From Clostridia bacterium (GTDB lineage Bacteria; Bacillota_A; Clostridia; UBA1212; UBA1255): a stretch of 8,484 nt of DNA. The notes under the pieces are model-generated. The model ran no database searches. It was not told the origin of the DNA and was given only the letters and a program-made list of their open reading frames with translations. Of this stretch, positions 6,572 to 8,484 are shown in pieces. Positions within the stretch are counted from its first letter, which is position 1. Each line of letters begins with the position of its first letter. The stretch is from the NCBI GenBank assembly GCA_017522515.1, contig JAFWZH010000005.1, positions 1-8,484 of the forward strand. Reading direction: 5' to 3'. A program made the position numbers and the translations under genes.

Positions 6572-7717
6572 ATGGCAAAATTAGCAATCGCATTATTGAA
6601 GTCTTTTGTGGCTAGCTATGTTGCTGACCAAAAAATCTCAGTTGAAACCTTTAGCGAAACAAGAGACAATTCTGTCGGCTTATTAGACACTCTCGGCAAG
6701 ATTTATACTAACTGGCAAAACTATAAAGATAAGTTAGAAATCTTCGATGGTGAAGAATTAAGTTTCGGCAAAACAATCGAAGAATGGGCGCAAGACTTAA
6801 TTATGCCACAAGCATTCGACCCAACAGGGGCCAATGCTTTAGCGCCACATGATTCCACATATCGCCCAGTGAGTTTCTCTTACACACTCGGCAAAAAGAC
6901 CATCCCACAAACAATCAGAAACAATGACATTGAAAGAGCAGTCCATAATATCGCTCAATTCTCTGACATTATCGCTGGTAAAACTAAAGCGATGTATGAT
7001 TCAGAAACTATGTTCAGATATGCTATTAAGAGACAAGCTCTCGGTGTCTTAGCGACTAGATGTGTTGCTCAACAAGTTCCAGCTAGTCCAGATGTCACAC
7101 TCGCAACTGAGGGCGCATCCATCAGTGGTGCTCACTCTGTCAATGAAATCTTCTATGTGACAGCTACAACCAAATCTTATGTCTTAGTTAAACCTATCGC
7201 ATCTGGTGCTGGTTTAACAGGCACAACTGCCATCGCAGGGGGCTATCTCATCGAAAATCAACTTGTTTCAGAAGTTGCTCTCCCAGTTGACACATCAACA
7301 GGCGAAGCATTTATTGAACAAGTCTTAAAAGATGTCGAAGTTGCCTCTGATTTCTCTGAGGGCCATTCCTTAAATGGCAACACCCTTGGTGGCAATCCAG
7401 AAGCAGGCCTTGTCCTTGTTGTGAAACAAGGTGTGAATCCGAATCTCAAAGTGAACACTCTCGCAGGTGCTTTTCATAGAGATGAACTTGCTATCCCAGC
7501 TGAAATGGTAGCTATTCCAGACTTTGGTGATGCAGATGGTGACATCTATGCCATGTTAGTGGATGCTCGAATCATGAGACTCCATAACACTTATAGAGCA
7601 GTTAGAAACAATGAAAATGGCGAGGGCGATTTCCTCAATATGTTCTATCATAGCGAGAACACAGCTCACATCTCCAGAAACTGCTTTGTTAAGGTTTACA
7701 TGGTGCCACAATCCTAA
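6572..7717 (+). CDS. Major capsid protein (phi29 gp8-like, HK97 fold)
   Basis: A 381-aa protein, the main shell subunit. Family features include the helical start MAKLAIALLKSFVASYVAD, then NSVGLLDTLGKIYTNWQNY (33-51), a beta-rich centre with NEIFYVTATTKSYVLVKPIA (191-210), and a C-terminal segment from RIMRLHNTYRAVRNNENGEG (333-352) through GDFLNMFYHSENTAHIS to FVKVYMVPQS, which matches the end of capsid proteins from small protein-primed phages. Phi29 gp8 (448 aa) has an extra C-terminal BIG2 domain; at 381 aa and with this ending, such a domain is lacking here. The ribosome binding site AAGGAGG (6555-6561) is perfect, 10 nt from the ATG. The gene uses more C-ending codons (CTC, ATC, GGC) than its neighbours and is visibly less AT-rich, as expected for the most highly translated virion gene. 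Confidence 0.9.
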   Translation: MAKLAIALLKSFVASYVADQKISVETFSETRDNSVGLLDTLGKIYTNWQNYKDKLEIFDGEELSFGKTIEEWAQDLIMPQAFDPTGANALAPHDSTYRPVSFSYTLGKKTIPQTIRNNDIERAVHNIAQFSDIIAGKTKAMYDSETMFRYAIKRQALGVLATRCVAQQVPASPDVTLATEGASISGAHSVNEIFYVTATTKSYVLVKPIASGAGLTGTTAIAGGYLIENQLVSEVALPVDTSTGEAFIEQVLKDVEVASDFSEGHSLNGNTLGGNPEAGLVLVVKQGVNPNLKVNTLAGAFHRDELAIPAEMVAIPDFGDADGDIYAMLVDARIMRLHNTYRAVRNNENGEGDFLNMFYHSENTAHISRNCFVKVYMVPQS

Positions 7718-7720
7718 TTA

Positions 7721-7737
7721 GTTCAAAAAACTTGAAC
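7721..7737 (+). repeat. Small hairpin between capsid and fiber genes
   Basis: GTTCAA (7721-7726) and TTGAAC (7732-7737) form a 6-bp stem with a 5-nt loop just after the capsid stop. There is no T-tract after it, so it is not an intrinsic terminator. A later GTTC (7745-7748) could compete for GAAC. It could be a 3'-end stabiliser or processing site that sets the capsid-to-fiber ratio, but a chance occurrence is quite possible. Confidence 0.3.
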
Positions 7738-7802
7738 AAATAGAGTTCTATGCTTCTCTCTTAAAAAAAAGCAAACTTTTTCATATTAGGAGGTATAAAA
7801 AT

Positions 7803-8315
7803 ATGAGAAGAATGTATAGCCCAGAAGAGCTAAAAAGATTAGTTAAAGAAGTAGTCCAAGCTGGAAATCTTTCAATCAGTGGTGATATTGAATTCGAAAA
7901 TGATGTCTCTATTGGTGGAGATTTAGCAGTTACAGGCTCTATCAATGGCGAAGAAAATCCAAGTGTTAAACCTATTTATTGGCATAGTTTAGACATCTAT
8001 AAAGCAGGAAAAACATTATTAAGAGCAGTTATATTAAATAATAGTAATACTCCTATTGATAGCATACCTAAACTAGTAGCATGGTTCGAAAGTATTGAAA
8101 ATGTTGACTTACTAGTTAATGGCGCATATTCAACACCTAATGATGTATATATTAAAGATGTATTAAGTATTCGCCATAGTGCTGGTGTAGATGCTTTTAC
8201 ATTTTACTACTTTTTACAAGATACCGCTGGTTATTCAAGTGTTACAATTACAAAGCAAGAATTATTAGACCAAGGTTTATCACTACAAGATAGCTATATT
8301 AATAAAATTAATTAA
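7803..8315 (+). CDS. Small fiber-like virion protein (possible head fiber, gp8.5 position)
   Basis: A 170-aa protein directly after the capsid gene, the place held by the head fiber gene 8.5 in phi29. It starts with a charged helix MYSPEELKRLVKEVVQ (4-19), which could be the docking helix, followed by a beta repeat: LSISGDIEFENDVSIGGDLAVTG is formed of short strands broken by GD and GS turns (23-47), a pattern common in trimeric phage fibers. The remainder (58-170) appears as a compact alpha/beta domain with AWFESIENVDLLVNG and AFTFYYFLQD; I do not recognise its fold. It is shorter than gp8.5 (280 aa) and shows no evident similarity to it. AGGAGG at 7788-7793 is 9 nt before the chosen ATG; the in-frame ATG at 7812 would be 18 nt away and less well placed. 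It is the last gene before the terminator. Role as decoration or host-adhesion fiber is inferred from position and repeat. Confidence 0.6.
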   Translation: MRRMYSPEELKRLVKEVVQAGNLSISGDIEFENDVSIGGDLAVTGSINGEENPSVKPIYWHSLDIYKAGKTLLRAVILNNSNTPIDSIPKLVAWFESIENVDLLVNGAYSTPNDVYIKDVLSIRHSAGVDAFTFYYFLQDTAGYSSVTITKQELLDQGLSLQDSYINKIN

Positions 8316-8344
8316 TTATTAGGTCATAGATTATCTTACAAGAT

Positions 8345-8379
8345 GCCCCTCTAGAACTAGCCCTCTAGGGGGCTTTTTT
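8345..8379 (+). terminator. Intrinsic terminator of the late operon
   Basis: GCCCC-T-CTAG (8345-8354) pairs with CTAGGGGGC (8365-8373) in a 9-bp GC-rich stem with one bulged T and a 10-nt loop, followed directly by six T residues (8374-8379). It starts 30 nt after the fiber gene stop and is the only classical terminator in the window, so the whole rightward set from 719 is probably one transcription unit. Confidence 0.92.
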
Positions 8380-8391
8380 GTTTGATCCAAT

Positions 8392-8484
8392 GCGCTGGCC
8401 CTGGAGGGAGAGGGGGCAGGGCCAAGCGCTAGATGGATGAAGAGGAGGGTAGGGCTTCGCACAAGAGTGTGGAGGGTGCAAGTA
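8392..8484. other. GC-rich structured segment: possible genome terminus or structured RNA
   Basis: No gene is seen here. GCGCTGGCCCTG (8392-8403) pairs with CAGGGCCAAGCGC (8417-8429): 12 bp with one bulged A and the all-purine 13-nt loop 8404-8416. A second stem pairs CTT-C-GCAC (8455-8462) with GTGCAAG (8476-8482): 7 bp, one bulged C and again a 13-nt loop. GGAGGG occurs three times (8403, 8444, 8471). C is scarce on the plus strand outside the stems. No T-tract follows either hairpin, so they are not terminators, and no promoter is seen. G-rich/C-rich strand bias is known at phi29 genome ends, and phi29 encodes its packaging RNA near one end, so a terminus or an RNA for packaging are both open. 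The strand, if transcribed, is unknown. Confidence 0.55.

Noticed and set aside
6229..6573. 114-aa minus-strand frame covering the scaffold gene
   Set aside because: Antisense to the scaffold, Ser/Leu-rich from complementing Glu/Lys codons, with no leftward promoter.
7258..7458. 66-aa minus-strand frame inside the capsid gene
   Set aside because: Antisense to the capsid gene, with no supporting signal.
8392..8429. Strong hairpin as a second terminator
   Set aside because: No T-tract follows on either strand.
1..8484. Alternative genetic code (TGA as tryptophan), CRISPR array, tRNA or insertion sequence
   Set aside because: TGA ends several genes at coupled overlaps and Trp is TGG; no regularly spaced repeats, tRNA-like fold or transposase was seen.

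Overview
The window is a stretch of a small AT-rich phage of the phi29/picovirus-like type: protein-primed, podovirus-shaped, with a linear genome of roughly 16-20 kb in known relatives. The evidence is a set of structural genes that belong to that lineage: a packaging ATPase, a gp9-type tail knob with an internal hydrophobic segment, a gp10-type portal of 315 aa, a lower collar protein, a gp7-sized scaffold of 97 aa and a gp8-type capsid protein. Strong AGGAGG ribosome binding sites and low GC point to a Firmicutes or Mollicutes-like host, possibly a gut Bacillota. TGA is used as a stop (ATGA overlaps at 1825, 5994 and on the minus strand at 391-394) and tryptophan is TGG, so the standard bacterial code applies.

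Layout. Positions 1-561 hold two overlapping leftward genes, probably the start of the early operon: a 56-aa protein, then a protein cut by the window edge. The gap 562-718 is a divergent control region. It has a near-consensus leftward sigma-A promoter, a rightward late promoter with a good -10 but no convincing -35, and between them an 11-bp tandem repeat set inside an A/T-tract inverted repeat. This is the expected place for a phi29 p4-like early/late switch.

Positions 719-8315 form one rightward late operon with tight or overlapping junctions: packaging ATPase (719-1828), tail knob (1825-4392), portal (4407-5354), lower collar (5338-5997), small membrane protein or holin (5994-6263), scaffold (6263-6556), major capsid (6572-7717), then an 85-nt gap and a small fiber-like protein (7803-8315). 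A strong intrinsic terminator at 8345-8379 closes it. The order differs from phi29, where scaffold and capsid come first and the ATPase last.

Together these genes supply a prohead (capsid, scaffold, portal, fiber), the motor that fills it and a short tail. DNA polymerase, terminal protein, endolysin and any separate appendage protein are absent, so they must lie outside, most likely to the left.

The last ~100 bases (8388-8484) differ sharply from the rest. They are GC-rich, with G concentrated on the plus strand, have three GGAGGG copies and fold into two hairpins, each with one bulge and a 13-nt purine-rich loop. This may be the right genome end or a structured RNA, possibly an analogue of the phi29 packaging RNA. 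It is the least explained part of the window.
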